This document shows positions 18,188-27,469 of a stretch of DNA of 42,574 nt, in pieces. Below the pieces are notes generated by a model. The model saw only the letters and a program-made list of their open reading frames with translations. It made no database searches and was not told where the DNA came from. The translations under genes and the position numbers were made by a program. The stretch is from Pirellulales bacterium (GTDB taxonomy: Bacteria; Planctomycetota; Planctomycetia; Pirellulales; Lacipirellulaceae): the NCBI GenBank assembly GCA_022448265.1, contig JAKVCC010000024.1:1-42574 (forward strand). Reading direction: 5' to 3'. How positions within the stretch are numbered: position 1 is the stretch's first letter; every line of letters begins with the position of its first letter.

Positions 18188-19225
18188 TCAAGGCACGTTA
18201 ACCACTTGCGAGTCAGCCATGCGGGAGAGCAGGGCTTGTGTCCTTCTGTCCATGTCTTCGGAAACGAAATGTACCGAGCCATCGGCCATCACAAAGTGGA
18301 GGCCGCCCGGGTGCAGGCTACCGGGAAAGCCCGCGCTAGCCAACTGACTCGGCCTGGAGTCCTCCACCCAAGAATCATTCCATCTGTTGATACCATTGGT
18401 GGGCAGGTCAATGCCGATCATGATCCAGCCGCGGTAGCCCCACGCCGAGGTATTTCCGTTGGAGACGTCAAATAGGGTTTCCATCATGGCCACGGTGTGC
18501 GACGTTCCATCCTCGACCATGGCGATCGTCGTGTCGCTGTTCTCGCCAAAAATGGGCCTTACCGGCAGCGCGGGTGGGGTGCCGACATAGTCATCGGGAA
18601 TCTTGCGGATGGTTCCGGCCTGCTTTCGCCAGGCATCGCAATCCCAAGACGAATCCTGGAGCACACTGAAGTCGTAGTTCGACTTTGCACCCTGCAAGTC
18701 GGTATTGCCGATACCGTAATGGCCACCTCCCGCCGGCAGAAAGGGATCGCCTGGGTCCGAGGGGCAAGTAAATACTGACAACTGGTTGGAGACGACCGCC
18801 GCGTTTCCACTGGCGACCGCATCACCGGCCAGCGGAGCAATCTCAAATCTGAGGAAGTTGGAAGTCGCCTGACTGAAATCAACTTGCTCATAGAGCGAAT
18901 TGCCTTCGATGTAGGGAAGCATCAGCAGTAGTCCGTGATGATTCAACACAACCTCAATTTCTTTTACCCGCTTGTGGGAGTCAGAGCACCAACCATAGTT
19001 CTTGCCGGCCGGGGGGAATTCTTGCTTTGCCGCATAATAACCGTGCAAAGCCAGACCCAATTGCTTGAGATTGTTCTGGCAATGGGCGCGGCGGGCGGCT
19101 TCGCGGGCCGCCTGAACGGCTGGCAAAAGCAGGGCCACCAGCACACCAATGATCGCGATCACCACCAACAACTCTACCAGCGTAAAAGCCCTTCTCTTAT
19201 ATCCGTACGTAGCACATACAGACAT
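18188..19225 (-). CDS. DUF1559 pseudopilin-like protein
   Basis: 345 residues from ATG 19225, chosen because AAGGA lies 4 bases upstream; a GTG at 19252 is possible. The N-terminal prepilin motif is [20 protein letters not shown], followed by [12 protein letters not shown] and [13 protein letters not shown], the DUF1559 hallmark. The C-terminal [17 protein letters not shown] block is also family-typical. Processing by prepilin peptidase and a place in a type II secretion-like or pseudopilus system are inferred from the family. The lipoprotein gene follows after about 30 bases. Confidence 0.92.
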   Translation of the reverse strand: MSVCATYGYKRRAFTLVELLVVIAIIGVLVALLLPAVQAAREAARRAHCQNNLKQLGLALHGYYAAKQEFPPAGKNYGWCSDSHKRVKEIEVVLNHHGLLLMLPYIEGNSLYEQVDFSQATSNFLRFEIAPLAGDAVASGNAAVVSNQLSVFTCPSDPGDPFLPAGGGHYGIGNTDLQGAKSNYDFSVLQDSSWDCDAWRKQAGTIRKIPDDYVGTPPALPVRPIFGENSDTTIAMVEDGTSHTVAMMETLFDVSNGNTSAWGYRGWIMIGIDLPTNGINRWNDSWVEDSRPSQLASAGFPGSLHPGGLHFVMADGSVHFVSEDMDRRTQALLSRMADSQVVNVP

Positions 19226-19629
19226 CAAGTCCTTCTCACGCTGCACCATCACCTTGTCCCATCCATTCGTACTTGAGGCCGTTTGCCATGCCCCGATCTC
19301 GATCCGACTTACCGATAGCCAGAGGCCTTACGCCATGTCACGACTAGATTCCAGGACGGGCCGAAGGCAACTGCACACAGTCGCTCCTAATACACCCGTA
19401 GCTAGCGCCATCGGTTCGCAAAGATCGATCCTAATTCTTAGCTACCACGCTGCACGCCGAGCCGGCCCTCTAACTATGGCTTGGCCTGCTCTGGTCAGCT
19501 TCCCTCACATAACGACTTCCTCCCCCGCCCTTATCGCTGCGCAAAAAAACACCATGGGATGGCGGTCCGCTTCCGCGGACCACCATCCTAGATGAGTCGC
19601 TGCCCTCTAAGCCAACAAGATTCTCGATC
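19226..19629. other. Intergenic gap with one terminator
   Basis: 404 bases. Apart from the hairpin at 19542-19588, I find only a plus-strand frame without recognisable content. The right part is the 3' end of the upstream transcript; the left part should carry the promoter for the DUF1559-lipoprotein pair. Confidence 0.45.
19542..19588 (-). terminator. Rho-independent terminator after PEP-CTERM gene
   Basis: The stem has GGATGG-C-GGTCCGC (19557-19570) against GCGGACC-A-CCATCC (19575-19588), one C-A mismatch and a 4-base loop. On the minus strand it is followed after 8 bases by seven T (19548-19542). It lies about 40 bases beyond the stop of the gene at 19630-20529. Confidence 0.7.
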
Positions 19630-20529
19630 TCAACGCCGCCGGCGCCGCGAGCCCAGGCAACCCGTCAAGCCGAGACCCAGCAAAGTTAGCGTACCCGGTT
19701 CGGGGACGGCGCCGAAGCTTTGCGCCTGATTGAACGACGTGGCGATGATGAAATCGTCGAGTAGCATCGCGTCCGTCGCGTTGACATTTCTGCCCATAAC
19801 CTTGAGCGTAAAACCGTCTAGCGAGTTTCCGCTTTGAAGATCACCCTGGTTATCCATGCGATCGCCATTTGGATTCGAGATATCATCGCCCAGGGCTGGG
19901 TCCAGCCACAAGGTCAACTTTTCATCGGACGCACCGGCTCCCGCGTTCCATTCCAATTTGTACACGGCGCGATGATAACCACCATCGCTCACCGTAGGGA
20001 TGGTCCCGGATCCCCCGGCGCCCCCCCCGAGTAGTGTATCCATGTTGAGGTTGGACCCCGCAGTTGCCCAGCCACCATCAAAATGGGTCATATAAACACT
20101 GTCCGAGGCAGCGGGAGGGATGAGTTGCATGCCAAAGAATTGAGCCTGCGAACTGGTCTGCCGTCTTATGTCGAACCCGATATAGACCGTCGTGCCAGCC
20201 GCCAAACCGGTAGTAAACGTCCGACCAACACCACCGGTGAGACCCCCGATATTAGGTTTACTAGCCGCTTCGCCACCGCCGTCCACGCTAAAGCAGCCCG
20301 AAGTACCGGAGTTCGCCCCAGTGCAAAACCCATCAACGTCGACCCAATCGCTGGTCCAACTGCCTGTTCCACCGTCAGGCCCACCGTTGCCAACATCCGC
20401 CAAATCACCTGCTGAGTAGCTGAATTCCTCAGTGAGGACGACGGTAGCGTGTGCCACCGGCGCCAAGACAAATGCTACCGCCACAACGGCACACAGCAGT
20501 AAAAAAAATGACTTTCCATAGGGCACCAT
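19630..20529 (-). CDS. Secreted PEP-CTERM protein with lectin-like domain
   Basis: 299 residues from ATG 20529, with a GGGGGGAG Shine-Dalgarno just upstream. Signal peptide 1-27 (ends VAHA). The mature part matches the N-terminal domain of the 840-residue protein at 15034-17556 almost end to end (shared EFSYSAGDLAD-like start, NIGG.GGV.RTFTT.LAAGTT, ASDEKLTLWLDP, NPNGD). It is probably a jelly-roll sugar-binding or LamG-like fold. The C-terminus is a clean PEP-CTERM tail (AVPEPGTLTLLGLGLTG, then RRRRR). Likely a surface or matrix carbohydrate-binding protein; ligand unknown. Confidence 0.82.
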   Translation of the reverse strand: MVPYGKSFFLLLCAVVAVAFVLAPVAHATVVLTEEFSYSAGDLADVGNGGPDGGTGSWTSDWVDVDGFCTGANSGTSGCFSVDGGGEAASKPNIGGLTGGVGRTFTTGLAAGTTVYIGFDIRRQTSSQAQFFGMQLIPPAASDSVYMTHFDGGWATAGSNLNMDTLLGGGAGGSGTIPTVSDGGYHRAVYKLEWNAGAGASDEKLTLWLDPALGDDISNPNGDRMDNQGDLQSGNSLDGFTLKVMGRNVNATDAMLLDDFIIATSFNQAQSFGAVPEPGTLTLLGLGLTGCLGSRRRRR

Positions 20530-20729
20530 TAGACTCCCCCCCTTGTAGTTAGAGCGACTAAAGAAAACAAATACCAAAACTGCGATAGGCAGGTAAACCT
20601 CCGCAGAACAAATCATTTGATTCCGTTCAAAACCAATAGCCACAACCTTTCGCCAATCATTGCATTCGGAATCACCCGAATCCAACAATGACAGACGTTG
20701 TGTACTTTGATCCTACCGTCACATTTTCT

Positions 20730-20758
20730 AACGTAATAATTACCCCTCGAAATGTCAA
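20730..20758 (-). promoter_or_regulatory. Candidate sigma70-type promoter for PEP-CTERM gene
   Basis: On the minus strand a perfect TTGACA (20758-20753), a 17-base spacer and a weak -10 TACGTT (20735-20730). A TGTGACGG word lies just downstream, similar to the words near the DeoR gene. It is about 200 bases before the start codon. Confidence 0.35.
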
Positions 20759-21088
20759 CGAAAAATCTGCTGCGAACAGCGTTACGCCGAGAGAAAAACA
20801 CTACTTTTTCAGTGAAAACGTACCGCCTGTGGCCATATTTTAAATATTGAAACCCGGCTTGCAGCTTTGGAGGGGCAGGGAGGCTGCCGGAACTAGCCCA
20901 ACGGCCCACAGAGGCCCAGAGGCCTGGAAAACGTTAAACCGTTGCCTACAAGCAGAACAAAAAGATCCGACGTGAACATTAGTGCACTCCTGTAGAATCA
21001 CAAGATACCTTTTACCCTCCCCAAAAAACAGGACAAAGCGAATTAGACACAAAACCGTAACGTGCCTGGGCGATGCATCTCTGGTGGG

Positions 21089-21161
21089 GGTACGATCTGC
21101 TATCCGCAGATCCAGTTCGTCTGCGGTACCCACGGCGTGATAGAATTTACTAGATCGTACC
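21089..21161. repeat. Perfect 10-bp inverted repeat GGTACGATCT / AGATCGTACC
   Basis: Arms at 21089-21098 and 21152-21161 with a 53-base loop that itself contains a second small pairing (CCGCAGA/TCTGCGG). Not followed by a T-run. Could be the end structure of a decayed small element. Confidence 0.4.
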
Positions 21162-21461
21162 GGTTCAAGTGGCACTGATTTCATGATTCCAGACGACATC
21201 CAGTCAAGACAGGTGAGGGCGGGTCGCGCCGGTCGCACGCGTTTTTTTTCGTGATCGCTTTGTGCTTTTGTGCGTGCGCAGTAACCGCCGTGATTGTTTT
21301 TAACGCAGCGCGCCGCGAGACCCTTTCACCAGAAGTTGGTGCGGGGCCAGCGCAATTCGGTGCAACAGCTACCGACGCACCTGACGAATCAGCGGAAAGC
21401 TCCGGCACACGCGAAAAGGTGTCTCAGCGGAATAGCGATGGCGGCCAACTGAGCCCCTCGC

Positions 21462-22319
21462 TCAAAGGAGTGGCTCCAGCAATTCCACCGCGCGGCGAAT
21501 GTCGGCGATCTGCTGCTGGCCCTCGATCTCGCGCTCGATGGTAACCGGGTTGCGGTAGTGAAAGCGGCCCTTAAGCCGGCCAATCAGCAAGGGAAAGTCA
21601 ACCAGCCCTTCGCCCAGCGGAACTTCTCGACCAAGACTGTCGCCGTCGGTGGGATAGAGACCGTCTTTGGCATGAACCCCGCGCACGTACGGCCCCAACA
21701 CCTCCAGGGCATCGACCGGATTGGCTTTGCCATAGAGAATCAGATTGGCTGGGTCGAGGTTGACGCCAAGATTGCCTGTCCCGACGCTGTGAATCGTACG
21801 CAGGAGCGTAACGGGAGTCTCCTGGCCCGTCTCGAAGTCAAAACCTAGTCCTAATTCCGCGCAGTAGCTGGCCACCTGCCTGATCGCATCGACCAGTGGC
21901 GGATAAGCTTTGTCCGCCGAATTTTCCGGAATGAATCCGACGTGCGTGGTAATCGAGGGAGCACCGATCGCGCTGGCAAAATCGGCCCCGCGCTTGAGTT
22001 CTTCGATGCGGCCAGTCCGCGTGTCCAGTGGCACCAGACCGATCGTCTGCGGACCCTCCGCAAAATTCCATACGTTAGCACCGCTATGGCCTGCCCAGAA
22101 CGAGCTAACCTGAACCCCGGTGCGCTCCTGAGCCTGGACCGCCTGCTCTGCCAGGTCGGCGGTCAGGATGTGCGGCGCCCAGCACTGCATTTGACAAGTC
22201 TCCAGCCCCAGCCGCGCCACCTTCTCCAACTCCGCCAGCACATGCTCACTCAGCGTGACCATCAAACCGAGTTTCAGTTCTCTATCCGGGCGATTCTGAA
22301 TCTTCTGCTGGGTATTCAC
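21462..22319 (-). CDS. Sugar phosphate isomerase/epimerase-like TIM barrel
   Basis: 285 residues, xylose-isomerase-like TIM barrel. The full set of metal ligands is visible: E163 (FDFETGQ), D189 (VNLDPAN), H216 (GVHAKDG) and E262 (TIERE). It lacks a signal peptide and stands alone, divergent from the FG-GAP gene. Likely acts on a sugar or sugar phosphate in the cytoplasm; substrate not readable. Distinct from the isomerase at 4904-5740, which has Asp at the fourth position. Confidence 0.85.
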   Translation of the reverse strand: MNTQQKIQNRPDRELKLGLMVTLSEHVLAELEKVARLGLETCQMQCWAPHILTADLAEQAVQAQERTGVQVSSFWAGHSGANVWNFAEGPQTIGLVPLDTRTGRIEELKRGADFASAIGAPSITTHVGFIPENSADKAYPPLVDAIRQVASYCAELGLGFDFETGQETPVTLLRTIHSVGTGNLGVNLDPANLILYGKANPVDALEVLGPYVRGVHAKDGLYPTDGDSLGREVPLGEGLVDFPLLIGRLKGRFHYRNPVTIEREIEGQQQIADIRRAVELLEPLL

Positions 22320-22578
22320 GTCGGTTCACTCCACAGGCGGCTGCGCGTATTGTCCAACATATCGACCAACATGCAATTGATCTTTGCCTAAGATCTGGAA
22401 ATAGCAGACAGCGTGCTGAGCATGGAACAGGTGGGGAAGTGAGCTGTCGGCGCTAACTGCAGATCGCAACTTCGAGAGATTGAGAAGAAGAGGCAACAGA
22501 TATAGACTGATGACTGGCACGGGTGCTTTCCAAATAGTTGTGAATGTGTTTTTTCTGATGACGCAGGGAGGGAGAAGC

Positions 22579-24087
22579 GTGAATCATAAGCGAAAAATCC
22601 GATTCTGGCAGTCCGTTCGATTTGGGCTGGCCATGGTCATCGCACTACCAGTCATTCCCGCCGTGCCAACCGACTGGGCCGGCGGCATCCAGCCATTTTC
22701 CGATGTAACCGCAAAGGTAGGCATCGACCAACCCTCCGATGGCGAGGTCGCCTGGGGAGATTTTGACAACGACGGCTGGGTCGACTTTTATGACGGCCGC
22801 TTGTGGCGCAACGAGCAAGGCAAAAAGTTTTCTCAAGTGGAAGGGCCCTTCGGTGGTCCCGGCGTCTGGGGAGATTACAACAACGACGGATTTCTCGACC
22901 TGTATCTCTACAGCGAGCATAAATTGCTGCGCGGGGGGGGTGCCACCGGAGTCTTCGTGGCGGTGGAAAAAGGACTGCCCGAGCGCCCCATCGATGTTTC
23001 ACGCGGCGCCGTATGGGGCGACATCGACGGCGACGGCTTCCTCGACTTATATATCGCCGGTTATGAGATCTGGCCCGATCAAGAGTGGCCCGACGTGATT
23101 TTCCGCAATTCCCACGGTCAGTCATTTAAAGAGGTGTGGCGGACAGACAAGATCGAACGCGCCCGCGGGGTGACTGCGGCAGATTTTGACGAAGACGGTG
23201 ATCTCGACATTTACGTCTCGAATTATCGTTTGCAACCCAACCGGCTGCTGCTCAATGACGGCGCGGGAAACGTGACAGACGTAGGGGCGGCTTACGGGGT
23301 CGATGGGGATGGCGATCTTGGCGCGTGGGGGCACACCATCGGTTCGGCGTTCGGAGATTTCGACAACGACGGGCATCTTGATTTGCTGGTCGGGAATTTC
23401 AGTCACCCGCCAGCCTACCAGGACCGGCCCAAGTTTCTGCGCAATCTGGGACCAAGCGGCAATTTCAAATTCCAGGACCGCAGCGGCGAGGCCGGGCTGG
23501 CGTGGCAGGAGTCGTTTGCCACTCCGGCACTGGGCGACTTCGACAACGATGGCTTCCTCGATTTGTGCCTGACCGCCGTTTATGGAGGCAACCACAACGT
23601 GCTGGTTAGGAACGTTTCGGCGACTTTCCGCGATCCACCCCAAACGGCTGCGACCGGCGGTGGTTCACCTGTCGGTACTTGGCGCTTCCAGGACGTTACG
23701 GCCGAAGCGGGCTTACCGGCAACGAACACGTATCAGGCAGCCTGGGCTGACTACGACAACGATGGTCATCTGGACTTGGCGATCGCCGGCCGGCTGCTGC
23801 GAAATCCGGGCACGACCAACCACTGGTTGAAGATCCGTTTGGACGGCGGCGCGGGCACCAACCGCACTGCCATCGGTGCCAGCGTGCGCGTCGACGCCGG
23901 CGGATGGATTCTAACCCGCCAGGTAGAAGGCGGCATGGGTGAAGGCAACCAGAATGATTTGACGCTGCACTTCGGGTTGGCCACTCACACCGGTCCAGTC
24001 AAGATCCTCATCCGCTGGCCGGACGGCGGGCACCAGTCGCTCGTATCCGACACCAATCGGACAGTTGAGGTGAAGCGTGAGCGGTAG
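22579..24087 (+). CDS. FG-GAP/VCBS repeat protein with C-terminal ASPIC/UnbV domain
   Basis: 502 residues from GTG 22579, which has GGGAGG about 7 bases upstream; an ATG at 22558 is in frame. Signal peptide at 1-34. The body is a chain of Ca-binding FG-GAP repeats (WGDFDNDGWVDFYDG, WGDYNNDGFLDLYLY, WGDIDGDGFLDLYIA, ADFDEDGDLDIYVSN and more), predicting a secreted integrin-like beta-propeller. The last 90 residues match ASPIC/UnbV (NHWLKIRLDGG, GASVRVDAGG, LHFGLATHTGPVKILIRWPDG). Such proteins are abundant in Planctomycetes; binding partners are unknown. The 3' end overlaps a possible GTG start of the next gene. Confidence 0.88.
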   Translation: MNHKRKIRFWQSVRFGLAMVIALPVIPAVPTDWAGGIQPFSDVTAKVGIDQPSDGEVAWGDFDNDGWVDFYDGRLWRNEQGKKFSQVEGPFGGPGVWGDYNNDGFLDLYLYSEHKLLRGGGATGVFVAVEKGLPERPIDVSRGAVWGDIDGDGFLDLYIAGYEIWPDQEWPDVIFRNSHGQSFKEVWRTDKIERARGVTAADFDEDGDLDIYVSNYRLQPNRLLLNDGAGNVTDVGAAYGVDGDGDLGAWGHTIGSAFGDFDNDGHLDLLVGNFSHPPAYQDRPKFLRNLGPSGNFKFQDRSGEAGLAWQESFATPALGDFDNDGFLDLCLTAVYGGNHNVLVRNVSATFRDPPQTAATGGGSPVGTWRFQDVTAEAGLPATNTYQAAWADYDNDGHLDLAIAGRLLRNPGTTNHWLKIRLDGGAGTNRTAIGASVRVDAGGWILTRQVEGGMGEGNQNDLTLHFGLATHTGPVKILIRWPDGGHQSLVSDTNRTVEVKRER

Positions 24088-24112
24088 CTTTGTGCTGGAT
24101 GCCGAAAGTAAG

Positions 24113-26317
24113 ATGGCAATGACCAGAACCGTTTTCCCTATCACTGCCCAACCACTTTGGCACGGGCTAGCGCTGACAGTGTTAGTTGCCTCTTGCTCGC
24201 TCCCTGGAATGGCGGGTGAGCTGGAGCAAGCGCTGTGGGATGGTGCTAGGCGGGGCGATGTGGCGGCGGTCAAAGGGCTAATCGATCAGCAGGTGGGTGT
24301 CGATGCGCCGGCCCGGTATGGTGCAACAGCGCTTTCTTTTGCCAGCGATCGGGGACATCTGGAGGTAGTCAAGCTGCTGGTCGAAGTGGGCGCAAACGTC
24401 AATGTGACGGACACGTTTTACAATGCCACCCCAGTTCATTGGGCAGCGATGGCGGGACACGGCCCCACGGTCAAGTTCTTGCTCGACCACGGCGCCACGG
24501 GTGGCGGGGACTTGCTCCGAACGGCCGCAGAAAACGGGTCCACCGAAGTCGTCGAGGCGGTGCTGGCTGCGCGGGAAATCAAGCCGGAGGTTCTGGCCGC
24601 ATGTCGGGACCTGGCTGACGATCGCGGACACGCAGACGCTGTCCGGGCAATCGAGGCAGCGCTCCCCGCTACGACTACTCCCCCGGTCGAAGTGCCACAC
24701 GAGGTCTTGCAGTCTTACGCAGGAACTTACGAAAACGAGGAGGGACGAGAATACCAAATTGAATTCAGCGACGGCAAGCTGCTGGTCAGCACGCCCTATC
24801 ATCAACCGGTCCGGCTGCGCGCCAGCGATGAGCGTACGTTTCACTTTTTTGATACCACTTATACCTTCCACGTCGAAGAGGGCCGGGTCGTTGGATTGGC
24901 TCGCAGCGCTGCATCGGAGCCAGTGCTGCTGAAGAAGCTGACCGATCACGAAGACTCCCCACGTACAGAAGCCGCGACGTCCTCCCAGGCGGTCGATCCG
25001 GCGATCGGTAGCCAGGAAGATCTGGCATTTTCGTCAGCCCACTGGCCGCAATTTCGTGGAACAGCAGCACGAGGCGTCGCCGATGGCCAGCATCCGCCGA
25101 CCGTGTGGGACGTGCCAGAGGCGATAGGAGTCGCCTGGAAAACACCTGTCCCAGGCCTCGGCAACGCGTGTCCGGTAGTGTGGGGCAATCAAGTTTTTCT
25201 AACGACCGCGGTTAGTGGTGCGGAAGGTGCCACGTTACGAACGGGACTCTACGGCGACGTTGGTGCCGTGGACGACGATTCGACGCATGCATGGCAGGTT
25301 GTCTGTTTCGATTGGGCGACTGGCCGGATCGCCTGGCAGCGGACAGCGCTCGAAGCGGTTCCGCTGAACAATCGGCACCCCAAGTCAACCCACGCCAACC
25401 CGACGCCCGCCACCGACGGCCGGCACGTGGTAGCATTTTTTGGTTCGGAAGGTTTGTACTGCTACGATATGCGGGGCCGCCTGTTGTGGAAAAAACTCCT
25501 GGGAAGTCTCGACAGCGGTTGGTTTTACGACGAGCAGTATCAATGGGGTTTTGGCAGCTCGCCGATCCTCTACGACGGCACTGTGATTGTGCAGTGCGAC
25601 GTGCAGCAAGGTTCCTTCATCGCAGCCTACGATGCCAATAGTGGCCGGGAGATTTGGAAAACTGAGCGCGACGAAATCCCCACCTGGAATACGCCCACCG
25701 TCCACGAGGGCGCAGGTGGCCCGCTGCTTGTTACGGGCGGCTCACGGTACGCCCACGGATACGACCCGCGAACCGGCGACGAGCGGTGGCGACTTGCGGG
25801 CCATTCCGAGATCTCGGTGCCCACACCGCTAGTCGCGGGCAACCTGATCTTTGTGTCGAGCGGTTATCAGCCGATCAAGCCGATCTACGCCATTCGACTC
25901 ACGGCAGAGGGTGATATTTCGCTGGCTCAAGGACAAACGAGCAACGACCACATTGCTTGGAGCAACCAGAAGGGTGGCCCGTACTTGCCGACGCCCGTCG
26001 TGTACCGCGGGCGACTTTATGTTTGTAGCAACAGCGGTGTGCTCACTTGCTATGACGCCCAAACAGGCCGGCGCGAATACCGGCAGCGGCTCCGCGGCGG
26101 CGGCGGCACTAGCTTCACGGCATCGCCCGTGGCAGCAGACGGCAAGCTCTACTTCACGAGCGAACAGGGAGTCGTGCTAGTCGTCAAGGCCGGGCCGCAG
26201 TTTGAGCTACTCGCGGCGAATCCGCTGGGCGAGCCTTGCCTGACCACACCGGCTATCTCCCGCGGCCGGTTGCTATTCCGCACCGAGCGCCATCTTATCG
26301 CCGTGGGCGCAGAGTAA
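24113..26317 (+). CDS. Ankyrin-repeat + PQQ-type beta-propeller fusion, exported
   Basis: 734 residues from ATG 24113; a GTG at 24077 would overlap the previous gene by 11 bases. The leader LALTVLVASCSLPGMAG offers either a lipobox (VASC, Cys28) or a signal-peptidase site after GMAG. Residues 36-185 are ankyrin repeats (TALSFASDRGHLEVVKLLVE, TPVHWAAMAGHGPTVKFLLD). Residues 195-276 resemble the small C-terminal DUF3471 beta domain of beta-lactamase-like proteins. Residues 308-734 are a PQQ-like eight-bladed propeller (HWPQFRG, ATGRIAW, SGREIWK, TGDERWR, TGRREYR). Known: PQQ-like propellers of this type occur in many planctomycete exported proteins, usually without bound quinone. The three-part fusion is unusual. 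Coupled to the UnbV gene. Confidence 0.85.
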   Translation: MAMTRTVFPITAQPLWHGLALTVLVASCSLPGMAGELEQALWDGARRGDVAAVKGLIDQQVGVDAPARYGATALSFASDRGHLEVVKLLVEVGANVNVTDTFYNATPVHWAAMAGHGPTVKFLLDHGATGGGDLLRTAAENGSTEVVEAVLAAREIKPEVLAACRDLADDRGHADAVRAIEAALPATTTPPVEVPHEVLQSYAGTYENEEGREYQIEFSDGKLLVSTPYHQPVRLRASDERTFHFFDTTYTFHVEEGRVVGLARSAASEPVLLKKLTDHEDSPRTEAATSSQAVDPAIGSQEDLAFSSAHWPQFRGTAARGVADGQHPPTVWDVPEAIGVAWKTPVPGLGNACPVVWGNQVFLTTAVSGAEGATLRTGLYGDVGAVDDDSTHAWQVVCFDWATGRIAWQRTALEAVPLNNRHPKSTHANPTPATDGRHVVAFFGSEGLYCYDMRGRLLWKKLLGSLDSGWFYDEQYQWGFGSSPILYDGTVIVQCDVQQGSFIAAYDANSGREIWKTERDEIPTWNTPTVHEGAGGPLLVTGGSRYAHGYDPRTGDERWRLAGHSEISVPTPLVAGNLIFVSSGYQPIKPIYAIRLTAEGDISLAQGQTSNDHIAWSNQKGGPYLPTPVVYRGRLYVCSNSGVLTCYDAQTGRREYRQRLRGGGGTSFTASPVAADGKLYFTSEQGVVLVVKAGPQFELLAANPLGEPCLTTPAISRGRLLFRTERHLIAVGAE

Positions 26318-26320
26318 GGA

Positions 26321-27460
26321 TCAATTCTCCACAGTGATCCAGGTCCCACTTCGGTCAGCCCGTCGACAGCAGTCCATGAGGTGCTGAAGATACAGTCCCT
26401 GGGACAGACCCGGGTTTCCGGGGTTGCCTGCGGCTATGTCAAACAGGAAGTTGGCTAGGCATGCCATGTGGCAACGCATCCAGCCGATGGCGGCCTTGGG
26501 TGTTGGAAAGCCGGTGGCCGGGGCGGGGTAGCGTTGTCCGCAGTCCACCCGGGTCCAACCACGCGTGCCGCCGCCAGGGCTCGCCGAGGCACCCTCGTTC
26601 CAAACTTCCAGGTGATGCGGGTCCATGCCGTTGAAGCGAAGCGCGCCACTCGAACCGTGGATCTCAAAACGAATTTCGTCTTCGCTGCCCGTAGCGATCT
26701 TGGTTGCCTCAATGTGCCCCAAGGCACCACTGGCCATGCGAGTGAGGATCATGACGCAATCTTCCGCCTTCACGGGCAGCATGCGTTTTGGTTGCTCGGG
26801 GCAGGGGCGCTCTGGGTAGGCAATCGAGGTCGCCGCGGTGAGTCGCGCATAGTCGCCTAGCAGAAAATGCATCAGATCAAGTATGTGCGATGCTAGGTCC
26901 GAAATCACCCCGCCACCGGCTTCCGAGGAAAGCTTCCATCGGAGTGGGGCCTGAGGCTGGGCGCTTCCCGCATGGAGATAACAGCAGCGGTACTCAAGCA
27001 CCTTCCCCAGAAAGCCTTCATCAATCAGCTGCTTGGCCCGCATCGTGGCCGGAAAAAAACGGTTTTGCAAGGTCATTTGAGCGGTTCCGCGGTAGTCGGG
27101 TAGCGCGGCAGCAACCGCTTCAGCCTGGGCCATTGTCGCGGTCAACGGCTTGTCACAGTAAATGTGCTTGCCGCTGGCCATCGCCGAGAGCAAAGCTTCC
27201 TTATGCAAATGGTTGGGCGTGCAAATATGGACGATATCGATAGCCGGATTGGCGGTGATCTCGCGGTAGTCGGTCACCGCGTGCGGCGCGCCGATCATCC
27301 TCGCGCCGGCCTCAGCTGTCTCCTGGCGACTCGTGCAGACATGCGAAAGAACGGGCTGGAAAGGGAGCCCCTCGTAGTACATCGGCAGATTGATGTAGCC
27401 GTAGGCATGGACCTTGCCGATGAAGCCAAATCCGATGAAGCCGATGTTTTTAGTTTCCAT
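26321..27460 (-). CDS. Gfo/Idh/MocA family oxidoreductase
   Basis: 379 residues. Rossmann start NIGFIGFGFIGKVHAYGY (residues 5-22). The family EKP motif appears as CDKP with Lys104 kept, in contrast to the copy at 3654-4844. Last gene of the minus-strand unit led by the GntR regulator, 9 bases after the aminotransferase. Likely an NAD(P)-dependent dehydrogenase of a sugar, inositol or amino-sugar derivative. The dehydrogenase next to a transaminase suggests an alcohol-to-ketone-to-amine conversion or its reverse; this is inference. Convergent with the ankyrin-PQQ gene, stops 4 bases apart. Confidence 0.87.
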   Translation of the reverse strand: METKNIGFIGFGFIGKVHAYGYINLPMYYEGLPFQPVLSHVCTSRQETAEAGARMIGAPHAVTDYREITANPAIDIVHICTPNHLHKEALLSAMASGKHIYCDKPLTATMAQAEAVAAALPDYRGTAQMTLQNRFFPATMRAKQLIDEGFLGKVLEYRCCYLHAGSAQPQAPLRWKLSSEAGGGVISDLASHILDLMHFLLGDYARLTAATSIAYPERPCPEQPKRMLPVKAEDCVMILTRMASGALGHIEATKIATGSEDEIRFEIHGSSGALRFNGMDPHHLEVWNEGASASPGGGTRGWTRVDCGQRYPAPATGFPTPKAAIGWMRCHMACLANFLFDIAAGNPGNPGLSQGLYLQHLMDCCRRADRSGTWITVEN

Positions 27461-27469
27461 GGGATCGTC

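Larger units (their letters stand above)
20530..21461. other. Long intergenic region; promoter and inverted repeat, no gene supported
   Basis: About 930 bases. It contains a candidate promoter for the PEP-CTERM gene (20730-20758) and a perfect 10-bp inverted repeat (21089-21161). It also has low-complexity T/G-rich DNA at 21241-21275 with CTTTGTGCTTTTGTGCG. Minus-strand frames here (for example 20840-21238) have no signal, domain or plausible ribosome site. It may be decayed sequence between two transcription units. Confidence 0.45.

Noticed and set aside
20840-21238. 132-codon minus-strand frame in the long gap
   Set aside because: Low-quality sequence with no domain, mixed with inverted repeats; no ribosome site.
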